From contig NC_039359.1 of the NCBI RefSeq assembly GCF_003573695.1, positions 117,993,849-118,057,848 on the forward strand: a stretch of DNA of 64,000 bases. Reading direction: 5' to 3'. The notes under the pieces were generated by a model. That model was not told the origin of the DNA. It made no database searches and saw only the letters and a program-made list of their open reading frames with translations. Source of the stretch: Papaver somniferum. Taxonomy: Eukaryota; Streptophyta; Magnoliopsida; Ranunculales; Papaveraceae. This document shows, piece after piece, positions 9,754 to 22,174 of the stretch (position 1 is its first letter; each line of letters opens with the position of its first letter). A program made the translations under genes and the position numbers.

Positions 9754-12700
9754 ATGACTGCTCGACCAGTTACTCTAGCAACAATCGAAGCTCTCATCAA
9801 ATCTCATACCGAGATTTTGGCAAAAAACATTACTGAAACTCTTGAGAAGTCCATGGAGGAAAAATTAGGGTTAAGAGATAACAAGCTTGAAGCAATGCAG
9901 AATCAGCTTTTCAAGGTTGCAAACAAAATAATAATAGATTTGGATATGCCTGAGCTTGTAGACTTAGAAGAAAAACTAAAAACGATACACTTCAGTTTTT
10001 ACAGAATGATGAAGTACCTAAATGTATTGCGTACTTTAAACATTAAGAAACCGTATGAAGGTTCATAGGTCATTCAAAGAAGAAGCTAGTTTCTCCTACA
10101 CTCGACAGTGATGATGAAGATGAACGTGAGAACGATCTAGAGAAGAATTGGATTGAAGAACGACGTTTAAAAACTGGTCACAACCCTTACAGTTCTTTAC
10201 CCGAATATAAGCTAAAAGCTGATATTCCCAACTTCTCTGGAAATTTTCGTATTGAAGAACTAACTGATTGGTTCTTTGAGGTAGAAGCTTTTTTGAATTT
10301 ATGGAAGTCCCTGAAGATTCTAAGGTCAAACTTGTGACTTACAAGCTCAAAGGAGGAGCTGCAGCCTGGTGGGATAAGATCTGTGATGATCGTAGAAACG
10401 CTAACAAACCGAAAATACGTACTTGGACACGTATGAAAACTTTGATCAGGGATAAGTTCTTACCTAGAGACTTTATGCAGCAACTTTTCATCAAATTGCA
10501 GAACATTCAGCAGGGGGCACGCACTGTTGAAGAATATGTGTCAGATTTTTATAATTTGGTGGCACGAAATCAACTCAAAGAATCTGAAGAACAGTTAGTT
10601 GCAAGATTCATTGAGGGCTGATAGATTAATACAAAATGGTATGACTCATTCAGTTTTTACTATGGTCGAAGCGGTGCAGCAAGCTATTAAGATAGAAAAT
10701 CGCCTTCTTCGTTTTTTAGGACTTATCCATCCAGACAAGGGATTATCAAAATAATTCAGGGGTACCAATTCATCTCAAACTTTTCTCCAGATACTGTTTT
10801 GACTATTCCCAGGCCTCCTATGATGATGTTAGCCATTCACATCGACAACCTAGCCATATTGTGCCTTATACTCCACCTCTGGCTACACCTATCTTAGCCA
10901 ATCCAGTTGATCTTCAGCCGGGTCAGCAGTCTCACTCTCTGCAACCAACTCCTCCTACTACAGGGAATCGGTTTCATAACAGGCAACAACAATTTCCACC
11001 CAACAAGCTACTAATACTTATGCAAATTTCGTGGAGATAAGTGCAATAAATGCCAGCAATCGGGGCACACGTCTAGTGATTGTCGAAATTCAATGCTTTG
11101 ATTGGTGAACCTCAGTTCATTAATGAGTCACTGGTGCGCTTAATGAGTTCGAAGATGAAGCCTCACCTGGTGATGACGATGAGTTTGTTGGGATGATTCG
11201 TCCATTATTTCTTACTCAACAATGCAAGTCTCAGAGACACAGTATCTTTAAATCCAGATGTTATATTGGGGGTAAAATCTGCAAGATGATAATTGATAGT
11301 GGCAGTGTGGATAATTATATTGCTGATCACGTAGTTAAGAAGCTTGAACTACCAGTAACTTCTCATCCAGAACCTTACACTGTAGGATGGGTTAATGCCT
11401 CTAGCACACAGAAGATTACTCTTCAGTGTTATGTGTCATTCTCTTTTGAGGGTTATGAAGACACAGTTCTATGTGATGTCATTAATATGACGGCAACCCA
11501 TCTTTTCTTGGCAGACCTTGGCAATACGATCTTCACGCGGTTCACAATGGATTCGAGAATACTTACACTTTTGTTCATAATGGGAAAACCAAGGTTCTTA
11601 GTCCATCCAATTCCACTTCAAACTCTTGTGCGCAGACTGATGCTGTCGGCCACTGTTATTCGTTCTTTGCACCCACAACATTCTTTACATTCCCATGAAG
11701 ATTCTAAGCCTATGATTGAGTTGCCTGCAAAGGTGAAGCCCTTATTATTTCAATATAATGTTTTATTTCCAGATGAACTACCAACTGCATTACCTCCTTT
11801 ACGGAATATTCAACACTGCATCGATTTTATTCCTGGAGCCTCTTTACCAAACCAAGCACACTATCGCTTGAGTCCTGCTGAGCATGAGATATTACAGGGA
11901 CAGGTAAATGATTTGCTTACAAAGGGTTTGATACGACCTAGCAACAGTCCTTGTGCCAGTCCTGCCTTCTTGGTTAGTAAAAAAGACAATGGATGGAGGA
12001 TGTGTATCGATTGCAGAGCATTAAATCGACATCACCATTCCTTATAGATTTCCGATCCCGCGTATTGATGATATGATTGATTTACTGTCGGTCTATTATT
12101 TTTACTAAGTTGGATTTACGCAGTGGTTACCACCAAATACGCATTCGAGGTGGAGATGAGTGGAAAACAGCATTCAAGACACGTGAAGGTTTATATGAAT
12201 GGCTGGTCATGCCATTTGGGTTATCTAATGCACCTAGTACTTTTATGCGACTTATGAATCAGGTTCTCCAACCCTTTCTCAGTAAATTTGTTATTGTTAT
12301 TTTGATGACATACTAATTTTTAGTCGCAGTGAGCCAGAACACCTCCAACATCTTTCACAAGTGTTTCAAGTTCTTGCTGACAACTCTTTATATGTTAATT
12401 TGAAGAAGTGTACCTTCATGGCTTCTTCAGTAACATTTTTGGGATATGTGATTTCTACTGATGGTATTCATGTCGATCCTTCTAAAGTTCAAGCAATTGA
12501 AGATTGGCCAGTTCCTACTTCTATTCGTGATGTTCGTAGTTTTCATGGTTTGGCTTCTTTCTATCGAAGATTTGTGAAGAACTTTAGCTCTATTTCTTCA
12601 CACTTTGACTGACTGTCTCAAGAAGGAGAAGTTTGAAGGGACGGAAGCATGGATAAAAGCTTGTACGAGGCACCAATTATTGCACTCCGAATTTCAACAA

Positions 12701-14399
12701 GCCTTTTGAAATAGATTGTGATGCATCTGTTGTTGGTATTGGTTCAGTATTATCACAGGAGGGTCATCCAATTGCATATTACAGTGAGAAGAATTCAGAT
12801 GCACAAAAGAAATGGTCTACATATGAATTAGAGTTATTGGCTCTTGTTCAATCTCTTAAGCAGTGGCATACTTATCTTATACATAGGGAATTTGTTGTCA
12901 ACACTGACAACCATGCTTTGAAGTTTTTGAATACTTCTGCTAAAGTTAACAGAATGCATGATCGATGGCTTTCCACACTCAACAAATACACTTTCTCCGT
13001 GAAACATAAAAGTGGCAAATTGAATCAAGTTGCTGATGCCTTAAGTAGAAGAAGTCATCTATTAACAACAATTCGTAATGAGAGTTATGCATTTGACTAT
13101 ATCAAAGACATTTATCCAGAAGATGAAGATTTTAGCAAACTATAGGATCAATGCAGTTCTCAAACTCATGGGGTTGATGATTTTCTTATACAAGAAGGTT
13201 TTCTTTTTAAAGGGAATCGATTATGTATTCCTCAAGGGTCTTTACGTTTACATCTTATGCGATAATTACATGGCAGTGGTCTTGGTGGTCATTTTGGGAT
13301 AGATAAAACCATTGCCCTGATTGAAGAAAGATATTTCTGGCCATCTTTGAAACGTGATGTACAAAAGTTCGTACAAAAATGCATGGTCTGTCAGAGAGCA
13401 AAGGGTACAATTCAAAATACCGGGTTGTATACTCCTTTACCAGTTCCTGATGCACCTTGGGTTGATATAAGTATGGATTTTATACTTGGTTTACCTCGTA
13501 CTGCTAGAGGTAATGATTTTGTTATGGTCGTAGTTGATCGTTACTCTAAAATGGCTCACTTCGTAGCTTGTAAGAAATCAACTGACGCTTCTAATGTTGC
13601 TTCTTTATTCTTTAAAGAAGTAGTAAGATTGCATGGGGTTCCAAAGTCTATCACTTCTGACAGAGATACAAAATTTTTGAGTTATTTCTGGAAAATTTTA
13701 TGGATGCGCTTAGGCACAGTTTTACAATTCAGCACAACTTCACATCCGCAAACTGATGGACAGACTGAGGTTGTTAATAGATCACTTGGGAATTTGATTA
13801 GAGCTAAGTGCCTGGATAATAGTAAGCAGTGGGATGTGTTATTGCCACATATGGAATTCGCTTTCAACACTTCTGTGAATCGTTCTACTGGGAAAACTCC
13901 ATTTGAGATTGTGTACTCTAAAGTACCTAATCATACTCTTGATTTGGTAGCCTTACCCACAACACAAAGTACAAACACTGCAACCGACTCTTTTGTAGAC
14001 AAAGCAACTGAATTACATAATGAAGTAAAATCTAAACTGGAGAAGTCCAATTCTAAATATAAAGAGGATGCTGATAAACACAAGAGGTTTAAAACCTTCA
14101 AGGAAGGGGAGCTCGCGATGATACATCTAAGAAAAGAGAGATTTCCAGTGGGTACTTATAACAAAACCAAGATGAACAAATATGGTCTTTTCAAGGTTTT
14201 AAAGAAGATCAATGATAATGCTTATGTTATTGATCTACCAAATGATTGGAATATCTCCAACACATTTAATGTTCAAGAGATTTTTACGTTTCATAGTGAC
14301 AATGAACTTCTGGTTTGTTTGGACAACTCGAGGACGAGCTTTACTCTAGAAGGGGGGACTGATGCAGGGCATACTACAATTCCAGAAGATTCCGCTTAG
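9754..14399 (+). pseudogene. Broken gag-pol polyprotein of nested gypsy element
   Basis: Gag starts at 9754 and includes a capsid stretch with AAAWWDKI near 10360. A CCHC zinc knuckle (CNKCQQSGHTSSDC) lies at about 11043-11085. Protease has IDSGS near 11290. Reverse transcriptase has RMCIDCRALNR near 12000, [11 protein letters not shown] near 12115 and the active-site FDD near 12305, where the reading frame is lost. RNase H has DAS near 12722 and ends near VADALSRR (about 13030). Integrase has the HHCC-type region near 13270-13400 and a D,D,E core between 13460 and 13790. Frame breaks are seen near 10068, 10621, 12047, 12316, 12612 and 13145. The integrase frame continues 40 bases into the 3' LTR and stops at 14399, so the polypurine tract is coding. 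Confidence 0.9.
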
Positions 14400-14654
14400 A
14401 GGTTTGGCTTCCATGGTTTCCTAGTTTCAGTCTTTCTTATTTTTAGGATTCTTTTAGATTTCCTTTTAGTTTTCTGTTTCCTAGTTTAGTTATTCTTCAA
14501 GACTATATAAAGGCTAGATTAAGTCTTGTAAGAGCTATCTATTACTCAATCAAATTATTAAACACAAAACTTATATTTCTCTTCTTGCTTGAATTCTCTT
14601 CTCTTCTTGCTTATAGCAATCTAGTATTGCTTTCTTTTACCTTGTTCCACATTA
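14360..14654 (+). repeat. 3' LTR of nested gypsy element
   Basis: 295 bp, with TATATAAAG at 14504-14512. It is followed directly by the target duplication ACTTC at 14655-14659. Confidence 0.95.
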
Positions 14655-14659
14655 ACTTC

Positions 14660-15210
14660 ACTTTTCTATTTCCATTTTCTTATCTATCCATGTGATTTCA
14701 GTATGCGAGTGTTGTGACAAACGTTGCAACAAGTACGATGACTATCTTAGTAGAGTTTTGCAATCAGGTTGAATGCCACATGCAAGTAATTGCTTATGTG
14801 TGATGATTGGAATGTATGTGGGATGTTTGCAGCTAAAGGACTTATGCAGGCTAATTATTTGGCTTTATACTTTGTGTCTATCCTTAGCAGTTCTTCCAAG
14901 GCAAGAGATTGGAGTAGGTTTTGTGGGTATACCTCTTGTAAGCCCTCACGAGACTATAACTCGTCCACTAGAGGTTTAAAGGCCCGTTATTCATGCTAAG
15001 AGTAACCGTATCCTCAACGAGATGGAGTTGTTGTATTTAGGATTAGTTTTATTTAGTTTTTATAACTCGTCCACTAGGGGTTTAAAGGCCTGTTATTCAT
15101 GCTAAGAGTAACCGTATCCTCAACGAGATGGAGTTGCTTCAACGAGATGGAGTTACTGTATTTAGGATTAGTTTTATTTAGTTTGTTCGAGAACTAGTAA
15201 AAGCTAAGTG
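14660..15210 (+). mobile_element. 3' internal region of the outer gypsy element, right of the nested insertion
   Basis: This continues the sequence interrupted at 9340. It resembles the element tail at 5700-6071, including the ctatcttagtagag phrase near 14745 (5791 region) and a tttgtgggtatacctct phrase near 14920. It contains a tandem duplication of about 106 bp (14955-15060 and 15061 to about 15184). It ends in a polypurine-like gctaagtgtggggaatt (about 15194-15210). The following TGACAGGTACAT would be an LTR start, but it does not match the 5' LTR at 6072 beyond about 12 bases. Confidence 0.55.
14955..15184 (+). repeat. Tandem repeat, about 106-bp unit, two copies
   Basis: The block beginning tataactcgtccacta occurs at 14955 and again at 15061, nearly identical. 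The second copy carries an extra internal duplication of about 18 bases (caacgagatggagtt repeated near 15120-15155). It lies inside the tail of the outer gypsy element. Confidence 0.85.
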
Positions 15211-16480
15211 TGGGGAATTTGACAGGTACATAATCCGCCGACCAAAGGGAGGCCTTCTGTAGGATGAGAAATATGCATCTGCCGTCGCAATGTTTGTGCA
15301 GAAAATTTCAAATCAGTTTTGTTGAAATTACAATTTCATGAAATTAAGATTGATCTTGAAATAATTGATAGAATTGACCACAAATTTACTTCAAATACAA
15401 TAATTCTAACAAATTACCAGATATTTTTTTTTTGAAATCTCCATTAGATCGACTGGAATCGATCAATTTCGTCATCATATTCATTGAAAGTAGAAAAAAA
15501 AATCACCAACTCTATGAAACCGATAGATAAAAGCTTTCATACTTCCATTTGATACAAATAAACTTTAAAGGGTTACAAATTTCATTGACTAAAGCTTCAA
15601 ATCTTAATTTACCGAGTAATCTTAATTGAAAGAAACATAATTTACAATTACAGAGAAACAATGAATGAGCGAAACACAGATTCGGAGGAGAAGACCAAGA
15701 GAAGATGAAGTTATTTCCACCCAACCTTTACGCGCACCGGCCGTTTCAACCCATTTGCTTCTGCTCGGTTTCCGATATAGTAAGTTAACTGAGTCACCCT
15801 TTTCCCAAAATTAATTTTCGTCTCCCCACTTTCAACATCTGAAACAATTTACGTGATTCAATTATCTTATTGCTGTAATAATGCTCAAAAAAGTTGATAT
15901 CCTCTGAATTTAGTTGAAATTATCAAAAACACATAAATTAACCTAAACCAGCTGGTATAACCGATCTTCATGACTTCATCTTAATTTTCCAAAATGGGTG
16001 GGTTCACCACAAAATTTGTTCTTATTTTCAAACTGAGACGTATCTAAGAGAAATTTTTAGTGCTGGTGAGCTAGATTTGCTGCGCACAGAGATGGAGATG
16101 GACTGTTGGTTGCTACTGGTAAATGGAAGTAAAGGAAGGCAGTAATGACGTGAAAATTAAGATGTTTTCTTTTTGCATTTTGATAATTGACACCTGTTAT
16201 GAATGCATGTTGGAAGCAGTTATACGTGTAGCCATTGATTTTAGTTGAACATCTTGCATGCGACAAAACGTATTAGCCAAATATATGTTGTGTGACACTG
16301 ACACTTACTCAAATACTGACGCACACACCTTTTTGATACATTTGAGACTTATATTTTTTAAATTTAACCATATAGGAATATATAGATATATTTCTCATTT
16401 TCTCTCTTTAAATAGGTCACTCTACGCGCGTTTGTATTTTTGTCGGCCTTCCACTGCTGTAGCAGTTATCTAGTTCATAT
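15211..16480. other. Unassigned AT-rich intergenic stretch
   Basis: There is no coding frame with recognisable similarity, no tRNA-like fold noticed and no clear repeat structure. The first bases may be the remains of an LTR (TGACAGGTACAT). Short open frames here (15512-15724, 16057-16266, 16258-16473) look accidental. Confidence 0.4.
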
Positions 16481-17635
16481 GATTTTAGTGTCCATTCCAT
16501 ACTTGTTTTAGCTATTATTCTTCCATATTTTCGTATTATTACTCTTGTTTGCTCTTGTTTGCCTTTATTAGGTGAATCATCCAAAAAGGAGCTACAAAGT
16601 GCTGAAAAGAGCTAGGAAGAGAAGTATTCCAAGTATCCAAGTGCCCAATTCCAAGAGAAGTTGAAGAGGTGCGACGAAAAGGAGCAAAACGCTCAAAATC
16701 AAAAGAAGGGTCAAAGACCGATCTTAACTCATTCAAATTAAGGATTTCTCATCACCATCTTGAAGAGAATTTAAAGAAAAAAAGTATGCAAAAAGAATGA
16801 GGTCTTCCGAGTTCGGATGAAGAAGTTGTGGCCAAAATAAGTTTTATTGAATACCGAAGACAGTAAAGTTCGCGGACGGGTTTCATACTTTAATTCCGAA
16901 AACTTCTGCTGGAATTTGAAGTTTGCGGACTGGGTTCGCAAACTTAGGTAGTAGGAAAAGTGTATTAATACCTTGGAAGGCCTAAGGTCACGTTTGGATT
17001 CGTTATTTCGTTATTCCGGGTCGGGTTCTTGAACCGAACTAAATACTTGGAGACCAAGCAATGTAAACCTATAAAAAGGTATTAGGTTATGTAAAACGAA
17101 TCGAATCTCATATCACAAGTTCTACATCAAAACCTAGGTTTTACCCCTTTAGGGGGAAACCACCATTATTCATCTTCTTTGTAATATGAGTAGATAAATC
17201 CTTTGTTGATTAAGGATGAATTCAATGTTCTAAGCGTGAAGCTTTATTAACAATACAAATCTATTGAGAGTTTTTATCATCATCGTTTGTCTTTACCATA
17301 TCTAGGGTTTATGAATAATTCTTAGATTGATTTGGGATGCATACTAGATTAGTCTATTGATTAATCTATCGCTAGTAGAAGTTATGAGATAAGTAATCTC
17401 CGATTAACTCTCTACACAAGTAGAAATCGCGAGACCTTACAGAGGGATTCTGTGGAGCAATCGTGTGTGAAAAAAACACCAACAAGTAAAAATCGCGAGA
17501 CCTTTGTTATTTACTTTATTTTGCTAATACAAATAACCTATCAATTACACAGCTGTCTGTGGGAATGATCTCCTACTACCGCTATATTACCAGTTAATTA
17601 CTGAGAAATATATTTATTAATTTGTTGAGCCTACG
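16480..17635 (+). mobile_element. Gypsy-like LTR/leader fragment
   Basis: This is non-coding sequence with features of a plant gypsy LTR and leader. It has a purine-rich start near 16580, a gttcgcggac and gggttcgcaaac motif pair at 16868-16945, and a tail with two copies of aaatcgcgagacctt (about 17424 and 17490). The phrase gtctgtgggaatgatctcctactacc near 17554 is typical of sequence just inside such elements. It ends abruptly at the truncated LINE at about 17636. No partner LTR is in the window, so limits are approximate. Confidence 0.4.
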
Positions 17636-19542
17636 ACATCCCCAACAGATAACGGGTCTCCTTGTCGAATACCCCTAGTTGGATTAATTTTTTTCCAGGT
17701 AATCCATTGCAAAGGATTGCGATGGAGGGGGTACTGATGCATTGATGAATCAGTGAGCACCAAGACTCACTGAAGCTAAGCCTTTGCATAAGTTCCATCA
17801 GATACTCCCAACCGACTCTATCAAAGGCTTTACTCATGTCCAGTTTTATTCCCATTAGTCCCCCTTTACCTTTATATTTTTTCATTTTATAAACAACCTC
17901 CTGAGCCATAAATATGTTGTCGGTGATTTTCCTATTCTGCATAAATGCAGATTGGAAAGGGGAGATAATTCTGGAGATTATTTTGTAGGTTGTATTGCAA
18001 AGGCTGATAGGTCTAAAGTCAGTTGGGGACGAGGGATTAAGAGTTTTTGGGATAAGGGCTAGGAAGGTAGAATTTATCTCCTTAAGGAGATGACCAGTGC
18101 GAAAGAAGTGTTGCACCTTAGCAATGACATCTTCTTTCGCAGTGGACCATTGGTGGAAAAAGAATTTAATATTGAAGCCATATGGGCCCGGGGATTTTTC
18201 AGTTGCTAGTGCCTTGACAACTCCAGTAATTTCAGAGGGGGCCGGATGGAATCGCTGTTAAAGTTTGATTCTCAGCAGCCGAGACTTCAGACTCAAAAAG
18301 ATCAATAACTGGATGAGAGTTAAGGTTTGGGATTTCCGTAGAAATATTTTTGAAGTGCTGGGTAAAAATTGCAGACATTTTGCTATGAGTATTGTGGATG
18401 GTACCGTTCTAATCAGAAAGAGTTGAGATTATATTCTACCTATGTCTATTGAGAGTATAAAAGTGAAAAAAAATTGGTGTTCCTATCTCCAAATTTGAGT
18501 TTGTTTTCATTATATTTTTCTTTTCATAGTTGTTCTTCCTGGTTATATAGGATTTCTAGTTCTCTTATTTTCATTTGGATAAGGTCATCCTTAGTTCCAT
18601 CAATATTTGAGTAATGAATCAAATTTATCGTTTCTAAGGAGTTTCTAATATTCGTCTGAATTTTCCCTAAAACTTCCTTATTCCATTTCGAAAGGTCTTT
18701 CTTAACTAGCTTAAGCTTAGCATAGACTTTAAAAGATGGTGATCCAACTATTGGCTGGTTCCAACACCTTTGAGTGATTTCAACTGTTTCAAGAATTTCC
18801 AACCAAATGCTGAAAAATTTATAAAGGATAGGGTTGGAAACTGCAATATGTTTGCAGTTAAGGAAGATATGGGAATGGTCTGAGCCTATCGGAGGTAGGT
18901 GAGTAAGAGTAGCATTGTTGTTTGCATCCAACCAATCAGAGTTAGCAAGCGCTCTATCTAATCTAGCCTGAATCCTAGAGTGAGACTCCTGTTTGTTAGA
19001 CCAAGTGTAAATTGGTCCAATAAAACCAAGATCCACCAAACCACAGCCGTGTATGATGTAAGTGATGTTCGTAATAGAATATTCTTGGAAAGGATTCCCC
19101 CCAGATTTCTCCACAGCTGACAAGGTGACATTTAGGTCCCCAATGATGAGCCATGAAACATCAATCTGATCAGCTAATTCTTCTATGCAAATCCAGTCTT
19201 TTATTCTCTCATACTTTTTGGGATTACCATACAACAAAGTGATGAATTTATTATTATGTGAAGCATCTGCATTTTTAACAGAAATGTGTATCATTTGTGG
19301 AGTACATGGACATACATATTTTCATTCCAAGCTAATCCAAACCCCCCTGAAGACCTATAGGCGAAACTAAGGTGAAGTTACTGAAACCACAAGCTTCTAG
19401 AGTTTTAGAAACTCAATCATCCTTGCAGCGAGTTTCAGAGAGAAATAAAAAACCTAGTTTAGGGGAAATGCGAAGTTTACTTATATGGGAGGAGGTCTTA
19501 GGATTGCCAATTCCTTGGCAATTCCAGGAGAGAATATTCATA
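17636..19542 (-). pseudogene. LINE ORF2 fragment: endonuclease plus partial reverse transcriptase
   Basis: The frame starts MNILSWNCQGIGNP at 19542, the classic start of a plant L1 apurinic-type endonuclease. It shows SETRCKDD (one stop follows), then IIGDLNVTL near 19140, RIQARLDRAL near 18965 and PIGSDHSH near 18885, so the endonuclease catalytic motifs are largely present. The reverse transcriptase follows with FLALIPKT near 18060, FRPISLCNTTYKI near 18005, and IKLDMSKAFDRVGWEY near 17835. Stops and frame changes occur near 19420, 19290 and between 18520 and 18120. The polymerase active-site segment is absent because the element ends at about 17636. Confidence 0.85.
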
Positions 19543-20624
19543 GGAGAGAAGCGCAATGAGATAAGAGAAAACTACTACTTTGTTTAATTTCCAAACCTAG
19601 CCGTCCTATGTATCTAAAATACACCATAACTAAGTCCAAACCTCATACAAAGTAAGGTTTGACAACAACCAGAGCCAACCTCTTAAACACTAGGGACAGA
19701 CTGAGGAGAAACAAAACAAAAGAAAAGCAAAGGTGAGGGAGAAGGCAAATCCTAGGAGATAGAGAGATCAAACTGATATTACTACAAAAGATGTCCAACT
19801 GATTTCGATGAAAACTTCTAGGCAGTCAAAAAAGGGCACACTAAAATAAAATGCAAGGGAAAGAACTGAGACAGAGTTCTAGAGAGGCTAAGCCAAATTA
19901 GCTTTCAAAAAATTAAAACATAGCATAAAGGAGCTGCAGGTCTAAAAACTAGAGCATACAAGTATCATAAACATTCAAATGACATTAGGCTTGCATAGAT
20001 ATCCTAAATATTCAAATATCCTAACATTTAATCTAGTTTTACACCAAATTCCAAAAATAAAGGAAGGAAATTTAGGATTTTAATTCTAAGTTGTTCATAA
20101 TTTAAAAACTAGGTAAAAGGAGGTGTGGAATTAGAAATTAGTTCATTGCAAATTGTGTCCCTATGTTCAAGATTAGCTCTAAATTAAGGTTCTCTGAGAT
20201 TTGAAAATTTCAATCTGGTATTTCTAAGTTGCCATAAACTAAAGCATAATCTGGCTAAATTCTAAAAAGTATAATCTTATTCTAGGAACTAGTTAAAAAA
20301 CAAGAATGATAGTGAGGATGCAATTTAAAAAAATAGAAGGATGGATTGATAACAGGTGATTATAAGCAAATTAATAATTGGAGTCAAGAGAGAAATGATT
20401 GAAGAAAAATTTGGTAAAGTTATAAGAGGGGTACCATGGAATCCATCTCCTTCTTTGACCGGTACTTCATAATTGCAGAGCTCGGCTCCGTCTTTAATTT
20501 TCCTTAGGAAAGATCTTCATCATCTTTTAGATTTGACCCATACTGATCAAGAAAGAGAGAAGCAGAAGGAAGAGAGTTTGAGTTTTTGCTAGAACCATCC
20601 CCCTAAATTTCATCTATTAACATA

Positions 20625-21745
20625 CTAATGAGGCTTTTGGGATAGCGGCTCGGGCCGGAATATGAGTAAGGTCCAGTTTAGGGAAAGGGCCTTTCCTAAT
20701 GACATGCTCACTGGACCGGTTCTTAGAAGATGAATTGTCACCAAGTTCACAACAAAGTTTTTTAGCGGTGAGAATGAAGGGCTAAAAATATCACCCAAAT
20801 CAAAGGCTCTTTTTCCTAGCACAGATGAAGATGCAGAAGCATCAAAGAAAGAAGAAGCACTAGAATATGACATAAAGAGTTCACCATCTAAGACATGGTT
20901 AGAAGATATCGCCAAGTTAGGCTTCAATCCAGAGATATAGTCAGAGAGACTCTCAAAAAATTCCACTACCTGACTAGGTTCTGTATAACCATTGTACCAA
21001 TTATCCGAAGCTTCCTCAGACATATGTGTCTCAAGCCTTTGGTTATAAATATTATTAAGCAAACCATTGTGAAGAATAAGGCAGAGATCAATTCAGTGAG
21101 AAAAACGGAAACAATAAATACAGAAACGAAAGGGAAGGTTGTCAAACCCAAAGTTAATGGTAGTTCTAGGTGAAACTCCCACTGAAACAAAAACTTGCTT
21201 AACAAAGGGTCTTTCTATGTAGATTATTATTGCTTTTATTTTAACTGTACTATCTTCAAGAGGATACAGTTTTCTGGCCTCTTGCACAAAACCATTCCTA
21301 CCTTAGAGGCTATTTGGGATACTACCATTTCATTTTGCATATTAGATAGAAGACCATGAACAGAGAACCAAGTAGTGATATAACGGAGGTCGCAACAAGG
21401 GATAGGGATGAAAGGGAACCATGAAGTAACACAAATTACATCACCATAAATAACCCAGTAGTTAACCATGGTTACCCACGATTTAGAGCCATGTTTTTCA
21501 AAGATAATCTTAAAATGATTATGTCAGATGCAAGAGATGATGAACTTATTTTTATTCCCCCACAAAAACTGTAGGGCATCAGTAACATCTTGAAAAGAGC
21601 GGGATGCAGTTGTGAAGAGCCTAGCTAAGATACAATATTTACCTTCTACAATAAGAGGTGGATGAGACTCTAAAAGGGTAGATGGATGTGGTCCAAGGAT
21701 GGATTCAGTGGAGTTAATGCTCATTTTAGCAAATTTGCTAAGCAT
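20625..21745 (-). pseudogene. LINE ORF1-like region (DUF4283 type), broken
   Basis: Three minus-strand frames in sequence (21745-21524, 21469-21236, 21062-20625) look like parts of one LINE ORF1, the RNA-binding protein of plant L1 elements. Visible are PLIVEGKYCILARLF with a following WGNKNKFIIS, then the short tryptophan-containing segments WFPFIPIPCCDLRYITTWFSVHGL, which fit a DUF4283-like domain. The C-terminal part (SVLGKRAFDLGD) has low complexity. No clean CCHC zinc knuckle was found. Assignment rests mostly on position upstream of ORF2. Confidence 0.5.
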
Positions 21746-22174
21746 AGTAAGTAGAAGCAGAGTAAATACTAGACAGAGGAAACGAACAAGAAAGAGAATA
21801 TGCAGAGAATAAATGAATAGAAGGAAATAGATTCTTAAGAAGTAAATGCAGTGAGAGTGAATTTAAAATATGTTAGACAATTCTTTTCTGAGAGACCAAG
21901 AATAAGACAGGAGAAGATAAGGGAGGTTTAAATCAATTTAATTACCGGGTGTTTCAACAATCAAAGCAATAAATATTGATTGAAACAAGAGCAAAGGTAC
22001 ACAGAGACTATTTGTAGACTTAGTTGTGATAAAAATTATAGGCAGAGACATTTAATGGGACATGACCCTAAAGGTTTTGTTTAACCTGCTCCCTGACTAA
22101 ACTTCAACTTGGCCAGACGCAAAGAGAAAAAATAATAAAAGAAAAGTTATATGCCTATACTAATGCAATTAAGA

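Larger units (their letters stand above)
9341..14654 (+). mobile_element. Complete nested Ty3/gypsy retrotransposon (5.3 kb, two LTRs)
   Basis: Both LTRs are 295 bp (9341-9635 and 14360-14654) and run TGATGCAGGG to CCACATTA. By eye they differ at about 8 positions. The 5-bp target duplication ACTTC is perfect (9336-9340, 14655-14659). A methionine-tRNA-like primer site (TGGTATCA) follows the 5' LTR at 9638. A polypurine tract (agaaggggggac) precedes the 3' LTR. The internal order is gag, zinc knuckle, protease, reverse transcriptase, RNase H, integrase, which is the Ty3/gypsy order. The frame is broken several times, so this copy cannot make its own proteins. No chromodomain is obvious after the integrase. 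Confidence 0.95.
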
